Source of the DNA: Pseudonocardia sp.
Lineage (GTDB): Bacteria; Actinomycetota; Actinomycetes; Mycobacteriales; Pseudonocardiaceae
Direction: 5' to 3'
NCBI RefSeq assembly: GCF_029263155.1
Contig: NZ_JAJCYB010000070.1
Span: forward strand, 26,315-90,314
Length of the DNA: 64,000 bases
Shown here one piece after another: positions 39,780 to 47,604 of this stretch (position 1 is the first letter of the stretch; the number at the start of each line of letters is the position of its first letter). A program made the translations under genes and the position numbers. The notes under the pieces were generated by a model. It worked only from the letters and a program-made list of their open reading frames with translations, made no database searches and was not told the origin of the DNA.

Positions 39780-40367
39780 TCAGCCCTCCGGGCGCAGGGC
39801 GGCGGCCACGGTGAGATCGGCGACGAACGCGTCGAGGGCGGCGTCGCGTTCCGGGGCCGGCCCGCGCAGGATCGCCGACGGATGCGTGGTGGGCACCAGC
39901 AGGCGCCCCTCCCAGTCACGCGGCCGACCCCGCTCCGCGGTGATCCGGAACGCGGGACCGAGCAGCGCCTTGCCTGCGGTCGCCCCGAGCGTCACGACGA
40001 CCGCGGGCGCGACCACGGCGAGCTCACCGTCGAGCCAGGCCCGGCAGGCCCGGACGTGCCCCACCGCCGGCGTCTTGTGCAGGCGCCGGTTCCCGCTGCG
40101 CTCGAACCGGAAGTGCTTCACGGCGTTCGTCACGTACACCTCACCACGATCGATCCCGCTGCGACCGAGCGCGGTGTCCAGCAGCCGCCCGGCGGGCCCG
40201 ACGAACGGCGCGCCCTCGAGGTCCTCCCGGTCGCCGGGCTGCTCGCCGACGAGGACCAGCCACGCCGATGCCGGGCCCTGCCCGAACACCGTCCGGGTGG
40301 CGGGTTCGAACAGCTCGCAACGCTCGCAGCGGGCCGCCTCGCGGCGCAGGACCTCCAGGGTGGTCAT
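39780..40367 (-). CDS. udgX: UdgX-type uracil-DNA glycosylase
   Basis: A 195-aa protein of the family-4-like UdgX group. The catalytic motif is GEQPGD (residues 41-46), the UdgX form rather than GEAPG; the loop characteristic of UdgX is NRRLHKTP (residues 93-100), where His 97 corresponds to the residue that in mycobacterial UdgX becomes covalently bound to uracil-excised DNA. Iron-sulfur cysteines are CERC at 14-17 and Cys 108; NAVKHFRF has His where family-4 enzymes have a Cys. Other signatures: PFVGPAGRLLD and THPSAILRGP. ATG 40367 overlaps the hldE stop as ATGA, an odd pairing with a sugar gene. Confidence 0.9.
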   Translation of the reverse strand: MTTLEVLRREAARCERCELFEPATRTVFGQGPASAWLVLVGEQPGDREDLEGAPFVGPAGRLLDTALGRSGIDRGEVYVTNAVKHFRFERSGNRRLHKTPAVGHVRACRAWLDGELAVVAPAVVVTLGATAGKALLGPAFRITAERGRPRDWEGRLLVPTTHPSAILRGPAPERDAALDAFVADLTVAAALRPEG

Positions 40368-41869
40368 CGCGCCCCCTCCCGGTCCGCCGACCGGATCCGG
40401 GCCACGATCGCGGTCGTGGAGTGGTCGGACAGGTAGCTCAGCACCTGCACCTGCCCGCCGAGGCGTTCCACGACCGGGGTCTCGGGCAGCATCTGCGCGG
40501 TGTAGTCGCCGCCCTTGGCGTAGACCTCCGGGCGGACCTGCTCGATCAGGTCGACGGGGGTGTCGGCGTCGAACGAGGTGACCAGGTCGACCGCGTCGAC
40601 CGCTCCGACCACGCCCGCCCGGTCCTCCAGCGGGTTGAGCGGCCGCTCGGGGCCCTTGAGCCGGGACACGCTGGCGTCGGAGTTCAGCGCGACGACCAGC
40701 ACGTCGCCCAATGCCCTGGCCTGGCGCAGGTACGCCACGTGCCCGCGGTGCAGCACGTCGAAGCAGCCGTTGGTGAACACGACGCGGTGCCCGGAGCGGC
40801 GGTGCTCGGCCACGGCGCACAGCAGGTCGGACCGGCTCAGCACCCGCCCGCGGTCGGCGGCGGCCAGGTGCGCGGTGAGGGCGTCCGCGCTGCACACCGC
40901 GGTGCCCGGCTGCGCGACCACCACGTCCGCAGCGGCCTGCGCGCAGGCCAGTGCCTGCCCGCCGGTCGCGCCCGCGCAGGCCGCGACGGTCCAGGCCGCG
41001 GTGAACGTGTCACCCGCACCGCAGGCCAGCGCGTCGGCGACGGCGTGCGCCGCCGGCCGCCGACCGGGCGCCTCGCCGGACGCGGGCAGTCGCAGCGCAC
41101 CGTCCACGTCCAGGGTCAGCAGGACCTCGGCGGCCCCGGTGGCCGCGGCCAGGGCGGTGCCCCGGGCCGCCCCCCAGGCCACGCGGTCCCCGTGCGGCAC
41201 CGGTTCGCCGAGCAGCTCGGCCGCCTCGGCCATGCTCGGGGTGACCGCGTCGGGTGCGAGCGCGACCCACCGGCCCGGATCGTGGGCGTCGACGACGAGC
41301 AGCGCGATGCCGGACCGCGCGCGCGCCAGACGGCGGCGCACCCGGGGGCCCAGGGTGCCGAGCCCGTAGTCGGCCACGACGACGGCGTCGACGCCGGCGT
41401 GCACCGCCTCGGTCACCGCGTCGGCCAGCGCCAGGTCGCTGGAGCGGCACGGCGGCGACGGGGCCACGGTGTCGTAGCGGGCCACCGGCTGACCGGCCGC
41501 GACGAGCCGGTGCTTGGCCGTGGTGGGCCGCCCGAGCTCCACCACCGACCGGTCCAGCCCCACCCCGGACCCGCGCAGGGCCCGGCGCAGCGCACGCCCG
41601 TCGGGGTCGTCGCCGAACACGGCCGCCAGCTCCACCCGCGCCCCGAGCGCGGCCAGGTTCGCCGCGACGTTGGCCGCACCACCGGGCGCGCTGCGGGTGC
41701 TGTTTGGTTCGACGACCGGCACCGGGGCGTCGCGGCCCACCCGGTGCACCGGCCCGGAGATCCAGCTGTCGAGCAGCGCGTCACCGACCACGAGCACGCG
41801 CGGCGGGCACCGGCGGATCGTGCTCGGCAACGTCGCCGGCGCGGGCGGGACGACGGGGACGCCGTGCAT
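40364..41869 (-). CDS. hldE: Bifunctional heptose 7-phosphate kinase/heptose 1-phosphate adenylyltransferase
   Basis: A 501-aa two-domain enzyme. Domain 1 is a PfkB-type kinase: APGGAANVAANLAALG near residue 61 and CGAGDTFTAAW as the catalytic base region. Domain 2 is a nucleotidyltransferase starting FTNGCFDVLHRGHVAYLR with the H-x-G-H motif and ending with the YLSDHSTTAIVARIR stretch. It phosphorylates heptose 7-phosphate at C1 and later transfers AMP to give ADP-heptose. ATG 41869 has a strong GAGGAGGAG upstream; ATG 41890 is less good. The intermediate phosphatase GmhB exists here only as a remnant at 52.6 kb. Confidence 0.9.
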   Translation of the reverse strand: MHGVPVVPPAPATLPSTIRRCPPRVLVVGDALLDSWISGPVHRVGRDAPVPVVEPNSTRSAPGGAANVAANLAALGARVELAAVFGDDPDGRALRRALRGSGVGLDRSVVELGRPTTAKHRLVAAGQPVARYDTVAPSPPCRSSDLALADAVTEAVHAGVDAVVVADYGLGTLGPRVRRRLARARSGIALLVVDAHDPGRWVALAPDAVTPSMAEAAELLGEPVPHGDRVAWGAARGTALAAATGAAEVLLTLDVDGALRLPASGEAPGRRPAAHAVADALACGAGDTFTAAWTVAACAGATGGQALACAQAAADVVVAQPGTAVCSADALTAHLAAADRGRVLSRSDLLCAVAEHRRSGHRVVFTNGCFDVLHRGHVAYLRQARALGDVLVVALNSDASVSRLKGPERPLNPLEDRAGVVGAVDAVDLVTSFDADTPVDLIEQVRPEVYAKGGDYTAQMLPETPVVERLGGQVQVLSYLSDHSTTAIVARIRSADREGAR

Positions 41870-41925
41870 GACTCCTCCTCGGTCGGTCATCGGGCGGGGT
41901 CGTCGGGCGGGTTCGTCGGGTGCCC

Positions 41926-42006
41926 GGGTCCCGGCTCAGAGGTCACCGGCGTGGAGCGAACTAAACGAGCACCACTCGAACTACTACTCCCCGTCACCGG
42001 CATCAC
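41926..42006 (-). repeat. 81-bp duplicated upstream region, copy A (before hldE)
   Basis: An 81-base stretch, lower in GC than its surroundings, that aligns without gaps to 52679-52759 at about 55 of 81 positions. Best-conserved blocks are GGTCACCG, CTAAACG and AACTACTACTC. It begins 57 bases upstream of hldE. The order of blocks reading toward the gene is GAGTAGTAGTT, CGTTTAG, CGGTGACC. It probably holds a promoter or operator for heptose genes. Confidence 0.6.
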
Positions 42007-42051
42007 GCTCAGTGATTGGCTGCGGGCCGGCTGATCACCCCACCGTCCCGC

Positions 42052-43416
42052 TCAGGCGCCCGGCCCCGCCAGGTGGACCACCTTCACGGTGGTGAGCTCG
42101 TCGAGCAGCTCGGGTCCGTAGCCGAAGCCCTGCCCGCTGCCCCGCCGCGGCTGCGCCGACCCGCCGGGCGCGCCGCCGAACACGGAGTTGACCTTGACCG
42201 TGCCGACGGGCAGTTCCCGCCAGGCGGTCTGGGCGTGCGCCATGTCGGCGGTGAGCACCGTGGCGGCGAGGCCGTAGCCGCCTTCGCAGGCCTCGCGCAG
42301 GCCGTCGGCGAAGTCCGGGACCACCCGCACCGGGGCGACCGGTCCGAACGTCTCCTCGCGCAGCACGGCCATGCCCGGCTCGCAGTCCGCGAGCACCGTG
42401 GGCGGGTAGAAGGCGCCCGCGCCGTCGGGCACGCAACCGCCGGCGAGCGCGCGCGCCCCTACCGCGAGAGCGCCGGTCACGTGAGCGTGCACCTGCGCCC
42501 GGTGGCGCTCGTCCACCAGTGGCCCGATCCGGGCGGCCCAGCTCGCGGCCTGCTCGACCAGCGCGTCGAGGAACCGCGGCGCGACCGCGGCATGGACGTA
42601 GATGCGCTCGACGGACACGCAGATCTGACCGGCGTTGGCGAAGGCGCCGAGCGCGGCCTGCTCGGCAGCCCATACCGGGTCGACGCCCGCGTCGACCAGC
42701 AGCGGGTCGTTGCCCCCGTTCTCCAGCACGGCGTGCGCACCGCGCCCGGCGCAGGACAGCGCGATCGACCGGCCGGTGGCGCTGCTGCCCACGTGCGCGA
42801 CGGCGTCGACGTCGGCCGCCACCAGCTCGGCCCCGACGGCGCAGTCGCCGTCGACGATCTCCAGCACGCCCGGCGGCAGGTGCTCGGCCACGATCTCGGC
42901 GAAGCGCCGCCCGGTGTGCGGGCTGCGCTCGCTCGGCTTGTGCACCACGGTGTTGCCGGTGGCGAGCGCGCCCCCGATCAGCCCGGCCGCCACGGCGACC
43001 GGATCGTTCCACGGGGTCAGCACCGCGACGACGCCGCGCGGCTCGGGCACCATCAGATCGGTGGCCGACCACGCACCGTGCAGCGTGCGCCCGCGGTGCA
43101 CCGGCCCGAGCTCGGCGTACTGCACGAGGGTGCCCACCCCCGTGTCGACGCCGCCGCGGGCGTCGGCGAACGGTTTGCCGGTCTCCTGCTCGGTCGCCGC
43201 GGCCAGCTCGTCGGCGGCGGAGCGCACGGCGGCGGCGGCGGCGTGCAGCGCCGCGCCGCGCTCGGCCGCGGCGGTCCGGGCCCATCCCGGGCCCGCCGCG
43301 CGGGCGGCGGCGACGGCCGCGGCGCACCGCGTCGAGGTCGCGTTCGTGACCCGCCCGACGACCGTGCCGGTCCGCGGGTCGTGCACGGTGATCGTGCGGT
43401 CCTCGGTGAGTGTCAC
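42052..43416 (-). CDS. Aldehyde dehydrogenase family protein
   Basis: A 454-aa NAD(P)-dependent aldehyde dehydrogenase. Catalytic Cys is in AFANAGQICVSVERI; the general base Glu is in HAVLENGGNDPLLV; the cofactor stretch is LTPWNDPVAV and HKPSERSPHTGR; GSSATGRSIAL is the Rossmann turn. The C terminus GFGYGPELLDELTTVKVVHL is short compared with the usual oligomerisation tail. GTG 43416 overlaps the stop of the F420 oxidoreductase gene (GTGA). With the oxidoreductase and an upstream alcohol dehydrogenase it forms a possible alcohol-aldehyde-acid oxidation route. Confidence 0.88.
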   Translation of the reverse strand: MTLTEDRTITVHDPRTGTVVGRVTNATSTRCAAAVAAARAAGPGWARTAAAERGAALHAAAAAVRSAADELAAATEQETGKPFADARGGVDTGVGTLVQYAELGPVHRGRTLHGAWSATDLMVPEPRGVVAVLTPWNDPVAVAAGLIGGALATGNTVVHKPSERSPHTGRRFAEIVAEHLPPGVLEIVDGDCAVGAELVAADVDAVAHVGSSATGRSIALSCAGRGAHAVLENGGNDPLLVDAGVDPVWAAEQAALGAFANAGQICVSVERIYVHAAVAPRFLDALVEQAASWAARIGPLVDERHRAQVHAHVTGALAVGARALAGGCVPDGAGAFYPPTVLADCEPGMAVLREETFGPVAPVRVVPDFADGLREACEGGYGLAATVLTADMAHAQTAWRELPVGTVKVNSVFGGAPGGSAQPRRGSGQGFGYGPELLDELTTVKVVHLAGPGA

Positions 43417-44372
43417 GCCGCCGCCCGCAGCCGGGGGGCGAGCTCGTCGCGGTAGAAGTCCAGGAAGCCGTCCGGGTCGGGCCCGGCGTTCATCAGCACG
43501 ATGCGGTCGAAACCGGCGTCCAGGTAGGGGGTGACGACCTCCAGGTGGCGGTCGGGGTCGGGCCCGCAGGCGAACTTCCCGATGATGTCCTCCTCCCGCA
43601 CGGTCGCGGTCGCGGCCTCGAAGTTGACCGGGTTGGGCAGCTCGCTCATCACCTTCCAGCCGGTGAGGCCCCACCGGTTGGTCGACAGCGCGGCCTGGGC
43701 CGCGGACTTCTCGTCGGGCGCCCACGCCAGCGACGCCTCGGCGTACCCGCCCGCTGACCCGCCCGCGTCGCGGTAGTGGCGCACCAGCTCGGGGTCGGCG
43801 TCGGTGGCGAACAGCGCGTCACCCAGCTCGGCGGCGACCCGGGCCGCCGCCGGGCCGCCCGCGGCGACCGCGATCTCCGGCAGCCGCTCGGGCAGGTCGA
43901 ACACCCGCGCGTCCTCCAGCCGCAGGTGCTTGCCCTCGTAGGAGCGGTAGCCGCCCGACCACAGCAGCCGGATGATCTCCAGCGCCTCACGGAGCATCTC
44001 GTGGCGCTCGGCGACCGCGGGGAAGCCGCGCCCGACCACGTGCTCGTTGAGGCGCTCGCCGGCGCCGACACCCAGGACGAACCGGTCCTGCGAGATCAAC
44101 GCCATCGTCGCCGCGGCCTGGGCGATGACCGCGGGGTGGTAGCGCACCGTCGGGCAGGTGACGCCGGTGACCAGGCCGATCCGCTCGGTGCGGGCGGCGA
44201 CCGCCCCCAGCACCGACCAGGTGAACGCGCTGTGCCCCTGGACGTCGAGCCACGGGTGGAAGTGGTCGCTCATCTCGACGAAGTCGAAGCCGACCTCCTC
44301 GGCGCGCACCGCCTGCCGGATGATCTCTGTCGGGCCGAACGCCTCGGTCGCGAGCTTGTAGCCGATCTGCAT
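43413..44372 (-). CDS. LLM-class F420-dependent oxidoreductase (glucose-6-phosphate dehydrogenase-like)
   Basis: A 319-aa protein of the luciferase-like F420 family, of the group related to F420-dependent glucose-6-phosphate dehydrogenase. Features: EMSDHFHPWLDVQGHSAF, GLVTGVTCPTVRYHPAVIAQ, LGVGAGERLNEHVVG, and RYSYEGKHLRLEDARVFDLP-like stretch near the middle (SYEGKHLRLEDARVFDLP). F420 is a deazaflavin used by actinobacteria. Substrate is not evident; the neighbour aldehyde and alcohol dehydrogenases suggest alcohol or sugar oxidation. ATG 44372. Confidence 0.9.
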   Translation of the reverse strand: MQIGYKLATEAFGPTEIIRQAVRAEEVGFDFVEMSDHFHPWLDVQGHSAFTWSVLGAVAARTERIGLVTGVTCPTVRYHPAVIAQAAATMALISQDRFVLGVGAGERLNEHVVGRGFPAVAERHEMLREALEIIRLLWSGGYRSYEGKHLRLEDARVFDLPERLPEIAVAAGGPAAARVAAELGDALFATDADPELVRHYRDAGGSAGGYAEASLAWAPDEKSAAQAALSTNRWGLTGWKVMSELPNPVNFEAATATVREEDIIGKFACGPDPDRHLEVVTPYLDAGFDRIVLMNAGPDPDGFLDFYRDELAPRLRAAA

Positions 44373-44431
44373 GTGCGCAGCGTTCCCCGTCGGGCACCGC
44401 GGAAACGCCCCGTCCCGCGGCGCCCACCCGG

Positions 44432-45631
44432 TCAGGCGGCGACCGCCCCCGGCTGCAGGAGGACCTTGACCATCCCGTCGTGCTTGCGCTGGAACTGTGC
44501 GTAGGCCTGCGGCCCGGACTCCAGCGGCAGCCGGTGGGTGGCGAACCCGTCGACGCCGAGCGGGTCGTCGTCGACCAGCAGCGGCAGGATGTCGGGCACC
44601 CAGCGGTGCACGTTGGCCTGGCCCATCCGCAGCTGGAGCTGCTTGTCGAAGATCTGCAGCATCGGCAGCGGATCGGCCGTGCCGCCGTACACGCCGGCGA
44701 GCGACACCGTGCCCCCGCGCCGCACGAGATCGAACGCGGAGTTCAGGGCCGCCATCCGGTCGACGCCCGCGGTCTTCATGAACGGCGCGGCGACGGAGTC
44801 GGGGAGCAACCCCGCGAGCGTGTGCGCCAGCTTGCCCCCCGGTGAGCCGTGCGCCTCCATCCCGACCGCGTCGATCACCGCGTCGGGACCGCGCCCGCCG
44901 GTCAGGCCGCGCACCACGTCGGTCAGGTCCCGGGAGTGTGCGGAGAGGTCGACGGTGGTGATCCCGTTCGCCCGCGCCCGCTCCAGCCGCTCCGGCACCA
45001 GGTCGATCCCGATGACGTTCTCGACCCCGCGGTGCCGGGCGACCCGCGTGCACATGTCCCCGATCGGGCCCAGCCCGAGCACGGCCAGGCTGCCGCCGGA
45101 GGGCACCGCGGCGTACTCGACGGCCTGCCAGGCGGTGGGCAGCACGTCGGAGAGGTAGACGAACCGGTCGTCGGCGGGACCGTCGGGAACCTTGATCGGC
45201 AACGTGTTGCCGAACGGCACCCGCAGGAACTCGGCCTGCCCGCCGGGCACCTGGCCGTACAGCTTGGTGTAGCCGAACAGCGCGGCCCCGCTGCCCTGCT
45301 CGCGCACCTGCGTGGTCTCGCACTGCGAGTGCAGGCCGTCCGAGCACATGTGGCAGGTTCCGCAGGAGACGTTGAACGGGACGACCACGCGGTCGCCCGG
45401 GCGCACCGCCGTCACCTCGGAGCCGACCTCCTCGACCACGCCCATCGGCTCGTGACCCAGGATGTCGCCCTCGTCGAGGAACGGGCCGAGCACCTCGTAG
45501 AGGTGCAGGTCCGAACCGCAGATACCGGTCGAGGTGATCCGCACGATCACGTCGGTCGGTTGCCGGATCGCCGGGTCGGGCACCGTGTCCACGCGGACGT
45601 CACGCTTCCCGTGCCAGGTCAACGCCCTCAT
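44432..45631 (-). CDS. Zinc-dependent alcohol dehydrogenase (glutathione-independent formaldehyde dehydrogenase-like)
   Basis: A 399-aa medium-chain dehydrogenase. Catalytic zinc ligands are in STGICGSDLHLYE and GHEPMGVVEEVG; the structural zinc region is NVSCGTCHMCSDGLHSQCE. The NAD-binding turn is AVLGLGPIGDMCTRVA. Length and internal segments (PGGQAEFLRVPFGNTLPIKVP, MEAHGSPGGKLAHTL) match the group near glutathione-independent formaldehyde dehydrogenases. ATG 45631 overlaps the stop of a tiny DUF2795-like reading frame. It leads the F420 oxidoreductase and aldehyde dehydrogenase genes, with a 59-base gap. Confidence 0.9.
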   Translation of the reverse strand: MRALTWHGKRDVRVDTVPDPAIRQPTDVIVRITSTGICGSDLHLYEVLGPFLDEGDILGHEPMGVVEEVGSEVTAVRPGDRVVVPFNVSCGTCHMCSDGLHSQCETTQVREQGSGAALFGYTKLYGQVPGGQAEFLRVPFGNTLPIKVPDGPADDRFVYLSDVLPTAWQAVEYAAVPSGGSLAVLGLGPIGDMCTRVARHRGVENVIGIDLVPERLERARANGITTVDLSAHSRDLTDVVRGLTGGRGPDAVIDAVGMEAHGSPGGKLAHTLAGLLPDSVAAPFMKTAGVDRMAALNSAFDLVRRGGTVSLAGVYGGTADPLPMLQIFDKQLQLRMGQANVHRWVPDILPLLVDDDPLGVDGFATHRLPLESGPQAYAQFQRKHDGMVKVLLQPGAVAA

Positions 45632-45717
45632 CGGGTCTCCCCCTCGGAGGCCGGGCCGTCCATCGGGTAGTCGGCGCCCGCGAGCGCCTTCTGTACGTCG
45701 GTCACCTGGTAGCTCAT
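45628..45717 (-). pseudogene. Truncated DUF2795-like frame
   Basis: Twenty-nine codons from ATG 45717: MSYQVTDVQKALAGADYPMD followed by GPASEGETR and a stop. The first 20 residues match the start of DUF2795 proteins, which normally run 60 or more residues. The rest is missing, and the stop overlaps the alcohol dehydrogenase ATG as ATGA. It may be a remnant, or it may now act as a translated leader that couples initiation of the dehydrogenase. Confidence 0.5.
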
Positions 45718-45746
45718 GGTCTGCCGCAGACCCCGGTCCGCACGCC

Positions 45747-45977
45747 CTATGCGCCGTCGGACCGGCCCGCGCGGACGCTCGGGGTGGCAGGTGACCCGCG
45801 CCACGACGGCCGGCGCCCCACGGCCGCGTCCGTGTGCCGTGCGCGCCTGCGGGCCTCCCGCAGGCGACCGCGGACGGCGGCGGGGTCGAAGGGCTGCCGG
45901 CACCGGCAGTCCAGTTCCGCGACCACGGCGTCACCGCACCGGTCGCAGAGCCAGTGGACGGCTACTCGCTCGTTCAT
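45747..45977 (-). CDS. Small zinc-ribbon-like protein
   Basis: A 76-aa basic protein. The N-terminal half has two Cys pairs, HWLCDRCGDAVV and LDCRCRQPF, spaced like a zinc ribbon; the C-terminal half is Arg/Pro-rich. AAGGAG lies nine bases before ATG 45977. The family is not one I recognise. It is divergent from the P450 frame and could be co-transcribed with the dehydrogenase set. Confidence 0.5.
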   Translation of the reverse strand: MNERVAVHWLCDRCGDAVVAELDCRCRQPFDPAAVRGRLREARRRARHTDAAVGRRPSWRGSPATPSVRAGRSDGA

Positions 45978-46163
45978 GACGACGACTCCTTATCGCGGGC
46001 TCGGGTGGCCCGGCGCGGTAGTGATGCCCGCCACTTCGCCGGTCAAACGCCGCTCGACACATCCGGGCGGAGACCGGGAGGTCGCCGATCGGCGCATGTT
46101 CCGCCCGGCAGCGGGTACAGCGCCGTGGTGGCCGCACCCCGCATGGAACCAGGAGTCCCGACG

Positions 46164-47479
46164 ATGCGAGACGACCCGCGACGCGCCCCGGCGCGGGCAT
46201 CGGTGACCGACACCGCCCGGATCGTCGGCGGGGTGGTGGGGCCGATGCTCGCGCAAGGCGTGATCGCGCGGCGCCCGCGGATGGTGGCGCTGGCTAACCG
46301 GTGGGACCTCGACGGCCGGGCCGTCACGATCCTGCAGCGGATGCGCGACCGGTACGGGAGCGGGCCCCTGCGGCTGCGGGTGCCCGGCCGCTGCGTCGCG
46401 CTCGTCCTCGATCCCGATGACGTGGCCCGGGTGCTGCACGCCTCCCCCGAGCCGTTCTCCGCGGCGACCCGCGAGAAGCGTGGCGCGCTGGGCCACTTCC
46501 AGCCCCACGGCGTGCTCCTCTCGCACGGCGAGGTGCGCGAGGAGCGGCGGCGCTTCGCCGAGGCCGTGCTCGACACCGGGCATCCCGTGCACCGCACGGC
46601 GTCGGCGATGGGCTCGACGGCCCGCGAGGAGGCCGAGCGCCTCGCGCAGGTCACCGCCCGGACCGGCACCCTGGACTGGGACCGCTTCTGCGGCGCGTGG
46701 CGCCCCATGGTGCGCCGGATCGTGCTCGGCGACGCGGCGCGCGAGGACCGCGAGGTCACCGACCTGCTCACGGCGCTGCGCGGGCGAACTGGAGCTACCT
46801 GTCGCCGCGCCGCCCCGACCGGCTGCGCCGCCTGCGCGAGCGTCTGGGCGCCTACGTCGGCGCCGCCGCGCCCGGCAGCCTCGCCGCCCTCGTCGCCGCC
46901 ATGCCCGCATCCGACCGGGTGGACCGCGTCGACCAGATCCCGCAGTGGCTGTTCGCGTTCGACCCGGCCGCCATGGCCGCCTACCGCACGCTGGCGCTGC
47001 TGGTGGCCCACCCGGAGGTGCTGCGCCGGGCGCTCGACGACGACGGGCAGCTCGCCCGGGCCGCGGTGCTGGAGTCGGTACGGCTGTGGCCCACCACCGC
47101 CGTCGTGCTGCGCGACACCACCGCACCCACCGAATGGGCAGGCGCCACCCTGCCGACGGGGACGAGCCTCGGCATCGTCAGCTCGTTCTTCCACCGCGAC
47201 GGCGCCACGGTGCCCGGTGCCGACCGGTTCGATCCCGACCGCTGGTGCGACGGTCGCGCCGACGACGGCCGCACCCTGCTGCCGTTCAGCGCGGGCCCGG
47301 TCGTGTGCCCGGGCCGGGAGGTGGTGCTGTACGTGGCGAGCACCGTCCTGCGCACCCTGTTGGCGCAGGTCCGGCTGACCCCCGAGCCGCCGTCGCCGCT
47401 GGGGCCCACCGGCCCGCTGCCCCGCGGCCTCGACCCGTTCGCCCTGCGGTTCGCGGCGAGCCCAACCGATGCTCGGTGA
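46164..47479 (+). pseudogene. Cytochrome P450 with a frameshift
   Basis: ATG 46164 (AGGAG upstream) opens a P450 frame that is normal to about 46783 (TDLLTALRG). It then continues in a different frame (ANWSYLSPRRPDRLRR onward) to the stop at 47479. The change equals loss of one base or gain of two near 46783-46790. The second part has the ESVRLWP (E-x2-R) motif, FDPDRW and the heme ligand loop FSAGPVVCPGRE with Cys. I-helix sequence is WLFAFDPAAMAAYRTLALL, without the usual Thr. The enzyme is broken unless the shift is a sequencing error or is read through by programmed frameshifting; I see no slippery sequence. Confidence 0.75.
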
Positions 47480-47604
47480 CCGCACGGCGTTTCGCAGGAC
47501 CGCCTTGTGCTCGAGAGCCCGGCGAGGCACCCACTGCCACGGCGGGCGGCCGCCGGCCGGTCCTGGATGAGCCCGGCCTACCCTCCTCGGATGCGAGCTC
47601 GCCG

